Source of the DNA: Eubacterium sp. CAG:274
GTDB taxonomy: Bacteria; Bacillota; Clostridia; Lachnospirales; CAG-274
Assembly (NCBI GenBank): GCA_000432155.1
Contig: FR888502.1
Coordinates: 87,562 to 151,561, forward strand
Direction: 5' to 3'
Length of the DNA: 64,000 nucleotides
Position numbers and translations under genes: made by a program. The notes beneath the pieces were generated by a model. The model was given only the letters and a program-made list of their open reading frames with translations. It made no database searches and had not been told where the DNA came from. Shown here in pieces: positions 17,532-27,435 of the stretch (positions are counted from its first letter, which is position 1; the number at the start of each line of letters is the position of its first letter).

Positions 17532-18413
17532 GTGAAAAAAATATTGCTGTCTTTATTAATTGCAATAGGTCTTGGTGTTAGCAATAACAACAAAGTAGAA
17601 ATACCAGCTTGTTCAATAGTTGAAACAAAAGAGGAAAAGCAAGAAAAAGTTATGGAAAATATTCAGAACAAAAGAGATGACAGGTTGGAAAACTATGTAA
17701 TAGGTGTAGTGGCAGGGGAAATGTCAGTATCTTTTCCTTATGAGGCATTAAAGGCACAGGCTGTTGCATCAAGGACTTATGCGATAAGAGGTGCTAATGG
17801 CAATAAAAATTTTGATTATACTAAATTAAAGCAAAACTATACTTCTGTTGATAAAATGAAAAAAATGTGGGGAAAATCCTTTGATGAAAATTATAAAAAA
17901 ATAAGTCAATGTGTAAATGCTACACAGGGAGAAATTTTGGAATACAATAATGAACCTATATTGGCTGTATTTTGTTCTACTTCTAATGGAGAAACAGAAA
18001 ATTGCAAAGATGTTTGGGGACAAGATTTACAGTATCTAACTAGCGTTGAGTCAAAAGGGGACAAATATTCTCCCTATTATAACGGTAGTGTAACTGTATC
18101 AGCCAAAACTATGAAAAATATATTTGGTTCTGAAAATATAGTTATAAAAGAAAGAACTAATGCCGGATATGTGTCAACTGTTTCTATTGGCGGAAAAGAA
18201 TTTTCAGGAGAAAAAATAAGGACAACATTTCATTTAAAATCCTGTGATTTTACTATAACTAAAAATGGAAGTGACATAGTTTTTAAAACAAAGGGTTATG
18301 GTCATGGCGTTGGTATGAGTCAATATGGAGCGGTTTATATGGCTAATAATGGAACAAAATATACAGATATACTTAGTCATTATTATAAGAATACAAATAT
18401 TAAGAAAATATAA
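17532..18413 (+). CDS. spoIID: stage II sporulation protein D
   Basis: Lytic transglycosylase that degrades septal peptidoglycan during forespore engulfment. 293 residues: N-terminal membrane anchor or signal (MKKILLSLLIAIGLGVSN), then the SpoIID/LytB domain with the catalytic Glu in VVAGEMSVSFPYEALKAQAV, SRTYA, and C-terminal GYGHGVGMSQYGA. GTG start after GAGGTG. The partner genes spoIIQ or spoIIID, often next, are absent here. Presence of this gene supports a spore-forming organism. Confidence 0.93.
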   Translation: MKKILLSLLIAIGLGVSNNNKVEIPACSIVETKEEKQEKVMENIQNKRDDRLENYVIGVVAGEMSVSFPYEALKAQAVASRTYAIRGANGNKNFDYTKLKQNYTSVDKMKKMWGKSFDENYKKISQCVNATQGEILEYNNEPILAVFCSTSNGETENCKDVWGQDLQYLTSVESKGDKYSPYYNGSVTVSAKTMKNIFGSENIVIKERTNAGYVSTVSIGGKEFSGEKIRTTFHLKSCDFTITKNGSDIVFKTKGYGHGVGMSQYGAVYMANNGTKYTDILSHYYKNTNIKKI

Positions 18414-18485
18414 ATTTACTTTGGGTAATATTGAATTGTGCTGTTTTTTGTATTAAAATAGTTAGAAATGAAAGGAGTTGTTTTT

Positions 18486-20423
18486 ATGGATGAAAACGCA
18501 AAAGATAATAGAATAAATGACAGCAACAATTCCAAAAATAACAGCGATAGTAAAGTCTTTATTCGTATTCTTGTAATATCCTTGCTTATTACATTCGCTT
18601 TTAATGTTTTTTCTGTTGTAATGACAGCAAGAAGTCAAAGTGAATTGGAATATAGTAAATTTATAAAATTAGTACAAGAAGGTAAGGTCGAATCCGTTGA
18701 GTTCCAAAGTGATAAACTTATTGTTAAACCTTATAAGGATAAGTTGCAAGACGGCGACCAAAAGCTAGTAAATGGTGCAACAGTATTCTACACAGGTAGA
18801 GTTGGCGATGACGAACTTGTAAAACTTTTAAAGGAAAAGAATGTTGAGTTTTATGCTCCTATACAGTATAACTCTCCAATCATTTCATTTGCATTGTCTT
18901 GGATACTTCCACTTTTGATTATGTACCTTGGTTTCACATTTATTATGCGAATTATGGCTAAGCATATGGGTGGAGGACTTGGAGGCTTTGGCAAGTCCAA
19001 TGCAAAAGTTTATATGGAAAAAACTACAGGTGTAACATTTGCCGATGTAGCAGGACAAGACGAGGCAAAAGAGTCTTTACAGGAAATTATTGACTTTCTT
19101 CACAACCCTACAAAGTACAATAAAATTGGTGCTAAACAGCCAAAAGGTGCTTTGCTTGTAGGACCTCCGGGTACTGGTAAAACTTTACTTGCAAAGGCTG
19201 TTGCCGGAGAGGCAAAAGTAACATTTATGTCACTTTCAGGTTCAGACTTTGAAGAAATGTTCGTTGGTGTTGGTGCGTCAAGAGTTAGAGAGCTTTTTAA
19301 ATCAGCACAGGAAAATGCCCCTTGTATTGTATTTATTGATGAATTAGATGCCGTTGGTGCAAAGCGTGATAACAGATTAGGAAATAATGACCAGACACTT
19401 AATCAGCTTTTGTCTGAAATGGACGGTTTTGATACTTCAAATGGTGTTGTAATACTTGCAGCAACAAACAGACCAGAGGTACTTGATAAGGCACTTTTAA
19501 GACCTGGTAGATTTGATAGAAGAATTATTGTTGAAGCTCCGGACTTAAAGGGTAGAGTTGATGTATTAAAGGTACACGCTGCTAAGGTGCAAATGGATAG
19601 TGACATTGATTATGAAAAAATTGCCCTTGCTACAAGTGGTGCTACAGGTGCTGACCTTGCAAACATTGTAAATGAGGCAGCATTAAGAGCAGTAAGAATG
19701 GGTAGAGAAAAGGTACTTCAAGAGGATTTAATGGAATCAGTTGAGGTTGTAATTGCTGGTAAGGAAAAGAAAGATAGAATACTTAGCGAAAAGGAAAAGA
19801 GAGTTGTTGCGGTTCACGAAGTTGGACATGCTCTTGCAGCAGCACTTCAAAATCATTCTCAGCCTGTTCAGAAAATTACAATTATTCCAAGAACAATGGG
19901 TGCTTTGGGTTACACAGTGCAGATGCCAGAAGAAGAAAGATATTTAATGAGCAAGGAAGAAATACTTGCTAAAATAGTAACTTATCTTGCCGGTAGAAGT
20001 GCCGAAGAAATAGAGTTTAACTCTATTACTACTGGTGCAAGTAATGATATTGAAATGGCAACAAAACTTGCTAGAAATATGATTACTCTCTATGGTATGA
20101 GTGACGAATTTGATATGATGGCACTTGAAAATGTGGAAAATAGATACCTTGACGGTACAAAGGTTTCTCTTGTAGGAGAACATACAGTTGCTGAAGTTGA
20201 TAAGGCTGTTTTAGATGTAATAAAAACTTGTCATATAAAGGCTAAGAATATTATTGAAGAACAAAAAACTGCCCTTGAAGAAATAAGTAACTTCCTTTTC
20301 GAAAAGGAAACAATTTCCGGCGAGGAATTTATGGATATTCTTAAAAAGTATGTGGATTTCCCAGAAAAAGAGGAAAAGAAAGAAGAAAGTATTTCAGAAG
20401 AAAATAATAAACCTGAAGAATAA
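18486..20423 (+). CDS. ftsH: ATP-dependent zinc metalloprotease FtsH
   Basis: Membrane-anchored AAA+ protease for quality control. 645 residues: two N-terminal membrane helices (about 18-40 and 130-150) flanking an extracytoplasmic domain, Walker A GPPGTGKT, Walker B FIDELDAVG, second region of homology RPGRFDRRI, and the zinc site HEVGHA. Acidic Lys/Glu tail. Start ATG 18486 follows AAAGGAG by 8 bases; an upstream in-frame ATG (18468) lacks a site. Confidence 0.97.
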   Translation: MDENAKDNRINDSNNSKNNSDSKVFIRILVISLLITFAFNVFSVVMTARSQSELEYSKFIKLVQEGKVESVEFQSDKLIVKPYKDKLQDGDQKLVNGATVFYTGRVGDDELVKLLKEKNVEFYAPIQYNSPIISFALSWILPLLIMYLGFTFIMRIMAKHMGGGLGGFGKSNAKVYMEKTTGVTFADVAGQDEAKESLQEIIDFLHNPTKYNKIGAKQPKGALLVGPPGTGKTLLAKAVAGEAKVTFMSLSGSDFEEMFVGVGASRVRELFKSAQENAPCIVFIDELDAVGAKRDNRLGNNDQTLNQLLSEMDGFDTSNGVVILAATNRPEVLDKALLRPGRFDRRIIVEAPDLKGRVDVLKVHAAKVQMDSDIDYEKIALATSGATGADLANIVNEAALRAVRMGREKVLQEDLMESVEVVIAGKEKKDRILSEKEKRVVAVHEVGHALAAALQNHSQPVQKITIIPRTMGALGYTVQMPEEERYLMSKEEILAKIVTYLAGRSAEEIEFNSITTGASNDIEMATKLARNMITLYGMSDEFDMMALENVENRYLDGTKVSLVGEHTVAEVDKAVLDVIKTCHIKAKNIIEEQKTALEEISNFLFEKETISGEEFMDILKKYVDFPEKEEKKEESISEENNKPEE

Positions 20424-20430
20424 TAATTTT

Positions 20431-20468
20431 AGGCTGTATCTTATGCAATATTTGCATGGGTACAGCCT
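20431..20468 (+). terminator. terminator after ftsH
   Basis: Stem AGGCTGTA with complement TACAGCCT, inner TGCAA/TTGCA pairing, followed by TTTAAAT. Confidence 0.7.
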
Positions 20469-20511
20469 TTAAATATAATTGCAAAAAATAAAAATTAGTT
20501 TTATAATCATA

Positions 20512-20748
20512 TTAGTGTTTTTCAACAGGTATTTTGAAATTTTTAATGATTTCACTATAACATTCATCGCAAAGGTCAAAGCTATGATTTTCGCCGTCAA
20601 AGCAAGAACCGTAACCCCATTCCTTATCAACTGAAAGACAGTCTGCTCTATGACCGTATTTATCTTGAGGTATAGGTTTGCCACAACCGTTGCAAACTAC
20701 TTCTGTTACCTTATATTCAGTTGTTGTTATGGTTTCTAGCTTTTTCAT
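20512..20748 (-). CDS. zinc-ribbon miniprotein, function unknown
   Basis: 78 residues, start ATG 20748 after GGAGGT. Two CxxC knuckles (CNGCGKPIPQDKYG and CDECYSE) frame a Cys/His-containing middle, suggesting one structural zinc. No homologue of known role recognised. It is divergent from the PHP-domain gene with only 90 bases between starts. Confidence 0.7.
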   Translation of the reverse strand: MKKLETITTTEYKVTEVVCNGCGKPIPQDKYGHRADCLSVDKEWGYGSCFDGENHSFDLCDECYSEIIKNFKIPVEKH

Positions 20749-20838
20749 TGGTTTTTGACCTCCTTTGTAGTTTAGTTCAAGTATACTACAAAACATATGG
20801 CTTTGTATACAAGAAAAATTTGGATAGGAGTAATAAAT

Positions 20839-21564
20839 ATGAATAAATACAAAATTGACACACATACTCATACTGTTTCAAGTGGACACGCATATAGCAC
20901 AGTAACAGAAAATGCAAAATATGCTGCATCAATAGGTCTTGAAATTATTGGTATGACAGACCACGCACCTAAAATGCCGGGAAGTTGTGGATATTTACAT
21001 TTTTTGAATTTAAGAATTTTGCCAGAGTATATTGAGGGCGTAAGGGTTTTAAAGGGTATTGAGCTTAATATTTTGGACAGTACAGGAAAAGTAGATATGT
21101 CAGAGAGAATACTTAAAAATTTAGACATAGCTATTGCAAGTTTGCATTTACCTTGTATTGACCCAAAATCCGAGGAGGATTTTACGGAAACTCTTATAAA
21201 TGTTATTAAAAATCCATTGGTAAATATTATTGGACACCCAGGGGACCCACGCTATCCTATTGATGTTAAAAAGTTGGTAACAGCTGCCAGAGATTATAAT
21301 ACACTTTTGGAAATAAACAATTCATCTCTTGACCCTAATGGTTCAAGAGCGGGTGGGGATAAAATAGTGAAGGATATAATTTTAGAGTGCAAAAGACAGG
21401 ATATGCCTATAATATTGGGTAGTGATGCTCATTATATGACTTCTGTTGGGGACTTTACTAATGTTCAAAAACTTTTAGACGAAGTTCAAATGCCAGATGA
21501 ACTTATTATAAATACTGATACAGAGGCATTTAAGAAATTTATTAGTCTTAAAAAGAAAAATTAA
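20839..21564 (+). CDS. PHP-domain phosphoesterase (YcdX-like)
   Basis: 241 residues of the PHP metallohydrolase fold: metal-binding DTHTHT at the N-terminus, MTDHAPKMP, GHPGDPRYP and terminal GSDAHYM. The length and spacing fit the YcdX subgroup of phosphatases rather than histidinol-phosphatase HisK. Substrate not predictable. Start ATG 20839 is after AGGAG; the longer reading frame upstream overlaps the divergent promoter region. Confidence 0.85.
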   Translation: MNKYKIDTHTHTVSSGHAYSTVTENAKYAASIGLEIIGMTDHAPKMPGSCGYLHFLNLRILPEYIEGVRVLKGIELNILDSTGKVDMSERILKNLDIAIASLHLPCIDPKSEEDFTETLINVIKNPLVNIIGHPGDPRYPIDVKKLVTAARDYNTLLEINNSSLDPNGSRAGGDKIVKDIILECKRQDMPIILGSDAHYMTSVGDFTNVQKLLDEVQMPDELIINTDTEAFKKFISLKKKN

Positions 21565-21604
21565 AGATATACACAGTAAAAATAAGTTTAATGTGTATAA
21601 ATCA

Positions 21605-21676
21605 AAAAGCATTGGCAAAATGTGATATGCTACCTCTAAATAAATAGAGGGCATACCACATTTTGCCAATGCTTTT
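21605..21676. terminator. long perfect hairpin between convergent genes
   Basis: 20-bp perfect outer stem (AAAAGCATTGGCAAAATGTG with its complement) continuing into TATGC/GCATA and CCTCT/AGAGG with an 8-base loop. It overlaps the stop of the GNAT gene and ends both it and the PHP gene. The stem is far longer than needed for a terminator. Confidence 0.7.
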
Positions 21677-22460
21677 ACTGTATTACAATATATATTGCTT
21701 GTTTGTCAATTTCCTTAAAGCCTACAGTTCTGTAAATACTTAGAACATTCATAACATCATAGCAAATTGAACAGCTATTGCTTATTTTTAAAAGTTCTTC
21801 ACAAATTTTGCTTAATAACTTACTGCCATAGCCTTTATTTCTGGCGTTTGGAGCAGTTACTAAGACACTAATATTTGCAATATCTCGGCTCATATAATTG
21901 CACATTGTAAGGGCAACTATTTTGCCATTTTCTCTTGTAAAATAGGTATAGCCAAAGTTTACGAATTTCTTTGTGTCTTCTGGGCTTAAAAGCATTTTGT
22001 ATTCAATAGTGTTGTTAAAGAAACCAAGTATTTCGTCAACATTACCAGAGTTAGCTCTTTCAATAACAATGTCACTATAGTCTACAGGTGTAAATTCTTC
22101 TCTGAAAAGTTTGCAAAGGAGAGTGCCATATTTTGTAACTACCTTGACAAAAGGAGTAAACTGTTGCAATACACTTTCTTCGCCTTTCATAATTGAAAAT
22201 TTTATATTGTGATTTTTTAAAAAGTCCAATATTTCCTTTGCCGGAACAACATCGGCATAGGAATAAACCATAAGATTATTTAGTACAACGGAAAAAATAC
22301 AAGTCAACTTAGCTTTTTCGTAGTATCCAAAAATATTACAGTTCTCTATACCTATACCTAAATCTTTTATAAAAATACGAACAAATTGCCCAAACATAGG
22401 CTTTTGCTGTAAACAATATTCAATATCGCTAGCATCTCGGCTATTTAATTTTCTAATCAT
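21675..22460 (-). CDS. GNAT-family acetyltransferase
   Basis: 261 residues. The C-terminal half is a GNAT fold (ENGKIVALTMCNYMSRDIANISVLVTAPNARNKGYGSKLLSKI, with the acetyl-CoA loop NARNKGYGSKL). The N-terminal half resembles a second, degenerate acyltransferase-like module. Start ATG 22460 follows AAAAGGAGC; the longer frame upstream is AT-rich and lacks a site. Substrate unknown. Confidence 0.75.
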   Translation of the reverse strand: MIRKLNSRDASDIEYCLQQKPMFGQFVRIFIKDLGIGIENCNIFGYYEKAKLTCIFSVVLNNLMVYSYADVVPAKEILDFLKNHNIKFSIMKGEESVLQQFTPFVKVVTKYGTLLCKLFREEFTPVDYSDIVIERANSGNVDEILGFFNNTIEYKMLLSPEDTKKFVNFGYTYFTRENGKIVALTMCNYMSRDIANISVLVTAPNARNKGYGSKLLSKICEELLKISNSCSICYDVMNVLSIYRTVGFKEIDKQAIYIVIQ

Positions 22461-22656
22461 AGAATCTGCTCCTTTTAGAAAAACACATTCATATCTATAT
22501 AATATTACAAAGATTGATAAAAAATTATCTATCTTATTATAACTGGAAAGGGTATATAAAGCAAGTAAATAATTGTAAAGATTAATAAAATAAATTATCA
22601 AAAATATAAAAATGAATTTTTTTAAGTAGAAACTTGCAAAAATTACTATTTTTAGG

Positions 22657-22684
22657 TTGAAAAACTTTATATTTATGGTATAAT
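22657..22684 (+). promoter_or_regulatory. promoter of the aconitase-family gene
   Basis: TTGAAA (22657-22662), 16-base spacer, TATAAT (22679-22684). The rest of the 300-bp spacer between 22461 and 22761 is AT-rich, and I see nothing else in it. Confidence 0.65.
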
Positions 22685-22761
22685 TATGCTATAACACATG
22701 CAAAAAATTCAAAAAGCAATGTTTTACTTACTCTTAAAATTACACAGGAGGATAAAAAAGT

Positions 22762-25062
22762 ATGATAGAATTATTTAATACTGGTGCGTATCTTTTAAAC
22801 GGCACAGAACTTGTAAAAGATGATGCTGATGCACAAAAGGTGCTTGCTTCTAAAAACATTAATGTTACTAAGGAAGAAGCTGCAAAGAATACTATTGCTT
22901 ATGGTATTTTAGAGGCTCACAATACAAGTGGAAATATGGACAGTCTTAAAATCAAATTTGACTGTATGGCAAGTCACGATATTACTTATGTTGGTATTAT
23001 CCAGACAGCCAGAGCATCTGGTATGGAAAAGTTCCCAATTCCTTATGTTCTTACAAATTGCCATAACTCACTTTGTGCAGTTGGTGGTACAATAAACGAA
23101 GATGACCATATGTTTGGTCTTAGTGCTGCTAAGAAATACGGTGGTATTTATGTTCCAGCACATCAGGCTGTTATTCATCAGTTTATGCGTGAAATGATGG
23201 CGGGTTGTGGCAAGATGATTTTAGGTTCAGATAGCCACACTCGTTATGGTGCTTTAGGTACAATGGCTATTGGCGAAGGTGGTGGCGAACTTGCTAAACA
23301 GCTCCTTCAGCAGACTTATGATGTAAAGCGTCCAGAAGTTATCGGTATTTACCTTACAGGTAAGCCACAGCCATTTGTAGGTCCTCAGGACGTTGCTCTT
23401 GCTATTATTGGCGAGGTATTTGCAAACGGATACGTTAAGAATAAGGTTATGGAATTTATCGGTGACGGTATTTCTAATCTTAATGCTGAATACAGAAATG
23501 GTATTGATGTTATGACAACAGAAACTACTTGTCTTTCTTCTATTTGGAGAACTGATGACGAAATCAAGAATTTCTATGAAGTTCACGATAGAGCAGAAGA
23601 TTACAAGGAACTTAATCCTGGTTCTGTTGCTTACTATGATGGCATTGTTTATGTTGATTTATCAACTATTAAGCCTATGATTGCTATGCCATTCCACCCA
23701 AGCAACACATACACTATTGATGAATTAAATGCTAACCTTGAAGACATTTTAGCTGATGTTGAAAAGAAGGCTGTTAAGACTATTAACAACCCTGATATTC
23801 ACTTCAAGCTTAGAGATAAGATTAAGAACGGCAGACTTTATGTAGACCAGGGTGTTATTGCTGGTTGTGCCGGTGGTACATATGATAACATTTGTGATGT
23901 AGCAGATATTTTAAATGGTCAGAGTATTGGTGCTGATGATTTTGCTTTAAGTGTATACCCATCAAGTCAGCCTGTGTTTATGCAGTTAGTTGAAAATGGT
24001 TCTATATTTAAGTTAATGAATGCCGGTGCTACTGTTCGTTCTGCGTTCTGTGGTCCTTGCTTTGGTGCAGGCGATGTTCCAAGTAATGAAGGTTTAAGTA
24101 TCAGACATTCTACAAGAAACTTCCCTAACAGAGAGGGTTCTAAGCCAGGTAATGGTCAGATTGCATCTGTTGCACTTATGGACGCTCGTTCTATTGCAGC
24201 TACAGCAGTAAACAAGGGCTTCCTTACTTCTGCTGAAAATATTGATGTTGAATTTACTAAGCCTAAGTACTTCTTCAACAAGTCTGTATATGACAATAGA
24301 GTATATCAGGGCTTTGGCAAGGCAGACACAAGTGTTGAATTAAAGTTAGGTCCAAATATTACAGATTGGCCTGAAATGGTAGCTTTACCAGAAAACCTTC
24401 TTGTAAAGGTTGTATCACTTATTACTGACCCTGTTACAACAACTGATGAACTTATCCCATCTGGCGAAACAAGTTCATACCGTTCAAATCCTTTAGGTCT
24501 TGCTGAATTTACACTTTCAAGAAAAGACCCTGCTTATGTTGGCAGAGCTAAGGAAGTACAGGTTGCTGAAAAGGCTATTGAAGCCGGTAACTGCCCATCA
24601 CAGGCATTCCCAGAAGTTAAGCCTATTATGGATACAATCAAGACTAAGTTTACAATCAGCAGAGATGTAATGGGTATTGGTAGTACAATTTTTGCTGTTA
24701 AGCCTGGTGACGGTTCTGCAAGAGAACAGGCTGCATCTTGTCAGAAGGTTCTTGGTGGTTGGGCTAATATTGCCAGAGAATACGCTACTAAGAGATACCG
24801 TTCTAACCTTATTAACTGGGGTATGCTTCCATTTATTTTTGATGAAGAAAATCTTCCATTTGAAAATGGCGATTATGTATTCATTCCACAGGTTGCTCAG
24901 GGTATTAAGGATAAGAAGTCTGAATTTACAGCCTATGTTGTAAGAAATGGTGAAATGAAAGAATTTACTCTTAAAATGGGCGAATTAACTGACGATGAAA
25001 GAGAAATTATTCTTGCTGGTTGCCTTATTAACTACAACAGAAACAAAAATAAGAATAAGTAA
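22762..25062 (+). CDS. aconitase-family hydratase (YbhJ-like)
   Basis: 766 residues of the aconitase superfamily. [4Fe-4S] ligands appear in [10 protein letters not shown] and [22 protein letters not shown] and [12 protein letters not shown] are family substrate-loop blocks; a swivel domain follows at about 560-760. The whole resembles E. coli YbhJ, an uncharacterised hydratase, more than AcnA/AcnB, so true aconitase activity is uncertain. Codon use is C/G-ending and biased, as in the fab and PFL genes, suggesting high expression. Free-standing gene with its own promoter and terminator. Confidence 0.8.
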   Translation: MIELFNTGAYLLNGTELVKDDADAQKVLASKNINVTKEEAAKNTIAYGILEAHNTSGNMDSLKIKFDCMASHDITYVGIIQTARASGMEKFPIPYVLTNCHNSLCAVGGTINEDDHMFGLSAAKKYGGIYVPAHQAVIHQFMREMMAGCGKMILGSDSHTRYGALGTMAIGEGGGELAKQLLQQTYDVKRPEVIGIYLTGKPQPFVGPQDVALAIIGEVFANGYVKNKVMEFIGDGISNLNAEYRNGIDVMTTETTCLSSIWRTDDEIKNFYEVHDRAEDYKELNPGSVAYYDGIVYVDLSTIKPMIAMPFHPSNTYTIDELNANLEDILADVEKKAVKTINNPDIHFKLRDKIKNGRLYVDQGVIAGCAGGTYDNICDVADILNGQSIGADDFALSVYPSSQPVFMQLVENGSIFKLMNAGATVRSAFCGPCFGAGDVPSNEGLSIRHSTRNFPNREGSKPGNGQIASVALMDARSIAATAVNKGFLTSAENIDVEFTKPKYFFNKSVYDNRVYQGFGKADTSVELKLGPNITDWPEMVALPENLLVKVVSLITDPVTTTDELIPSGETSSYRSNPLGLAEFTLSRKDPAYVGRAKEVQVAEKAIEAGNCPSQAFPEVKPIMDTIKTKFTISRDVMGIGSTIFAVKPGDGSAREQAASCQKVLGGWANIAREYATKRYRSNLINWGMLPFIFDEENLPFENGDYVFIPQVAQGIKDKKSEFTAYVVRNGEMKEFTLKMGELTDDEREIILAGCLINYNRNKNKNK

Positions 25063-25092
25063 TCTTTGAATTTGAATTAGTTTATAAGTTTT

Positions 25093-25122
25093 TGGGAATG
25101 TATGAGAAATTGTACATTCCCA
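25093..25122 (+). terminator. terminator after the aconitase-family gene
   Basis: 10-bp stem TGGGAATGTA with its complement, then TTTTTT. Confidence 0.85.
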
Positions 25123-25223
25123 TTTTTTTATGTTATAAAATTGAATTTCCATTTTTGCAAAGCATATATCAAATACTTATGTTATACTGAATAAAAAGTT
25201 GAAAGAAATGGGGAAAAGTAATT

Positions 25224-25942
25224 ATGTACTTGTGGATTATTGCAACAGTAGTTGCGTATTTTATAAAAGGACTGTGCGGTTTTGCAAACACTTTGGTATT
25301 TACAACTATTTTGAGTTTTGGAACACCAAATGTTAATATTTCGCCTATAGATTTGTTAATAGGTTATCCAACAAATTTAATTCTTACTTGGGAAAATCGA
25401 AAAAAGCTTGATTCAAAGGTTTATCTGCCTCTTATAGCACTTGTGATAATAGGCAGTATTCCCCCGGAGTGTTTATGCTTAAAAATGTAAATACAAGCAT
25501 AATTAAGTTAATATTTGGTGTTGTAGTAATTGTGTTGGGTTTGGAAATGTTATTGCGAGAGTATAGCAAGGATAGTGGCAAATCTTCTAGGATATTGTTG
25601 GCGATTATTGGAGTTGCATCAGGTGTACTTTGTGGACTGTTTGGAGTAGGGGCATTATTAGCTGCCTATGTAAGTCGTGTGACAGATGACAGTCAGTCAT
25701 TTAAGGCAAATATAAGTGCTGTATTTATTGTTGATAATACATTTCGCATTATTCTTTATAGTACATTACATATACTTACGCTGGATACTTTAAAAAGAAG
25801 TTTAATTCTTATTCCCTTTGTATTGATTGGATTAATAGCTGGTATGAAATGTAGTAGCATAATGAATAAAAATTTAGCAAAGAAAATTACTGCTTTATTA
25901 TTAGTGATTTCTGGTATATCTCTTGTTATAAAAAATATCTAA
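25224..25942 (+). pseudogene. TauE/SafE-family permease, frameshifted
   Basis: Two overlapping frames together encode one TauE/SafE-like membrane protein of about 239 residues. The first frame (25224-25490) gives TVVAYFIKGLCGFANTLVFT and ends IIGSIPPECLCLKM; the second (25469-25942) continues MLKNVNTSIIKLIFG and the second family repeat IIGVASGVLCGLFGVGALLAAY. The break is at the run of five C (25461-25465): removing two C restores ...SIPGVFMLKNV, the expected family wording. It may be a decayed gene, a phase-variable tract or a sequence error. TauE proteins export sulfur-containing or other small anions. Confidence 0.8.
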
Positions 25943-26020
25943 AAAGAAGATTGACCTCTCGTCTGTTGATTGATATTTTTTAACAGGAATATGATATAAT
26001 GCCGACGGAATACAGGAAAC

Positions 26021-26050
26021 AAGCCATCGGATTTATCTTTCCGATTTACC
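26021..26050 (-). repeat. dispersed inverted repeat, copy 2
   Basis: Best-matched copy of the roughly 30-bp element: ATCGGATTTATCTTTCCGAT, arms of 6 bp perfect. Read on the minus strand it follows the terminator of the membrane/kinase fusion gene. Confidence 0.75.
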
Positions 26051-26055
26051 ATAAA

Positions 26056-26089
26056 AAATCTCCAAAGTAGACTTATCTACTATGGAGAT
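26056..26089 (-). terminator. terminator of the membrane/kinase fusion gene
   Basis: 15-bp stem with one mismatch (AATCTCCAAAGTAGA against AATCTCCATAGTAGA) and a 4-base loop, T-rich on both sides; possibly bidirectional. Confidence 0.8.
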
Positions 26090-26110
26090 TTTTAAAATTA
26101 CTTTATTAAA

Positions 26111-27385
26111 TTAGAACTTTATTTTTGCCATTTGTGAAATATATTCGGCTGTATTTTCTGTACCGAAAAGGGAAGTGTTAATTGACAAATCATAGTGTTT
26201 TGCAAGTCCCCATTCTCTACCTGTTACAAGGTGACAATGTTCGTGTCTTTCTTTATTTACTCTGTTTATTTTCTTATCTGCATCTGTTTCAGAAATATTA
26301 TCACGAGTTGCTACACGCTTAATTCTATCCTCTTTATTTGCATGTAAAAATACATTAAAGGCTGAATCTTTAAGTATGAAATTAGAAAGTCTACCTACAA
26401 TTACACAAGATTTTTTACTTGCAATTTCCTTTATAATTTCCTGCTCAGTTTTGAAAATACTTTTTATACTGTTTTCGTCTTTTGAAGAATACAAGTCAGC
26501 TTGACTATAAACATTAAATAATAAATTTCTTGTTATTTTTTGGTCGTTCATTTCAATATAGTCTTGAGATTTTCCTGTCTTTTGTGCTGTAAGAGAAAGA
26601 ACCTCTGTATCGTAGTAATCAATGCCAAGTTTTTGTGCTACAAGTTTGCCAATTTCTCTACCACCACTACCGTATTCTCTGGCTATAGTAATAACAATAT
26701 TTCCATTGTTGGAGAAAGTTGGTTCTTCCTTTTCTTCTAGTTTTCCAAGAAGAAGTTCTGTAAGTGCTACAAGTTTTCTGATGAAAAATCTTGCTATAAT
26801 ACCGACAATAAGTGCGGCAATAATTGTACCAATACCAACACCATTTAATTTATGGAAAATAAGGAAAGCTGAAACACCGGCGATAATTGTCATAGAGGCA
26901 TCAAAACAAACCTTTGTAGTGCCAAAGTCAGTTTTAAATCTTACAGTTACAGCTTTTACAAAGGCTTCCCCAGGGAGCATAACAACATCGGCGATAACCT
27001 CAGCATATACACCGAAACCAAGTATTATACAACCGAGAATAAGTGCTACACCTCTGTAGGCATAATTTTCAGGATTAAGCCAGCTTAAAAGAAACATTGA
27101 AAAGTCTATAAAATAACCAAATACTATAGAAACAGGTATCTGTAAAAGACTTTCCTTTTTAAACTTTTTACCAAGTATTAATATCTGTAAAGCAATTAAG
27201 AAAAGGCTAAAGAATATTGTGTATTCGCCAAGGGTTGGCTTAGTTGCTAAACTTAAAACATAGGGAATACTGGAAATAGGGGAAGTACCTAAATTTGCCT
27301 TTGTTACAAAACTAACACCAAATGAACTAAAAAATAAACCTATAAAAAATATTATGTATCTTTTTAATTTTTCTTTTTTTGACAT
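26111..27385 (-). CDS. YczE/YitT-like membrane protein fused to cytidylate-kinase-like domain
   Basis: 424 residues. Residues 1-210 are a multi-spanning membrane domain of the YczE/YyaS/YitT type (FFIGLFFSSFGVSFVTKANLG, GVYAEVIADVVMLPGEAF, GIGTIIAALIVGIIARF). Residues about 228-424 are a cytidylate-kinase-like P-loop domain (ITIAREYGSGGREIGKLVAQKLG, VIVGRLSNFIL, RDNISETDADKKI). The kinase part alone is common in Clostridia as an uncharacterised family; the fusion suggests signal or nucleotide handling at the membrane. Function unknown. Confidence 0.8.
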   Translation of the reverse strand: MSKKEKLKRYIIFFIGLFFSSFGVSFVTKANLGTSPISSIPYVLSLATKPTLGEYTIFFSLFLIALQILILGKKFKKESLLQIPVSIVFGYFIDFSMFLLSWLNPENYAYRGVALILGCIILGFGVYAEVIADVVMLPGEAFVKAVTVRFKTDFGTTKVCFDASMTIIAGVSAFLIFHKLNGVGIGTIIAALIVGIIARFFIRKLVALTELLLGKLEEKEEPTFSNNGNIVITIAREYGSGGREIGKLVAQKLGIDYYDTEVLSLTAQKTGKSQDYIEMNDQKITRNLLFNVYSQADLYSSKDENSIKSIFKTEQEIIKEIASKKSCVIVGRLSNFILKDSAFNVFLHANKEDRIKRVATRDNISETDADKKINRVNKERHEHCHLVTGREWGLAKHYDLSINTSLFGTENTAEYISQMAKIKF

Positions 27386-27405
27386 ATTAATTCTCCTATA
27401 TAATT

Positions 27406-27435
27406 TTAATAAATCCGATAACTTGACATGTCAAG
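27406..27435 (-). promoter_or_regulatory. promoter with palindrome over the -35
   Basis: On the minus strand TTGACA (27434-27429), 17-base spacer, TATTAA (27411-27406). The perfect 14-bp palindrome CTTGACATGTCAAG (27422-27435) contains the -35, so a bound regulator would control the fusion gene. Confidence 0.55.

Noticed and set aside
25461..25470. Programmed frameshift in the TauE-like gene
   Set aside because: No slippery heptamer or following stem-loop is evident; a simple indel in the C tract is more likely.
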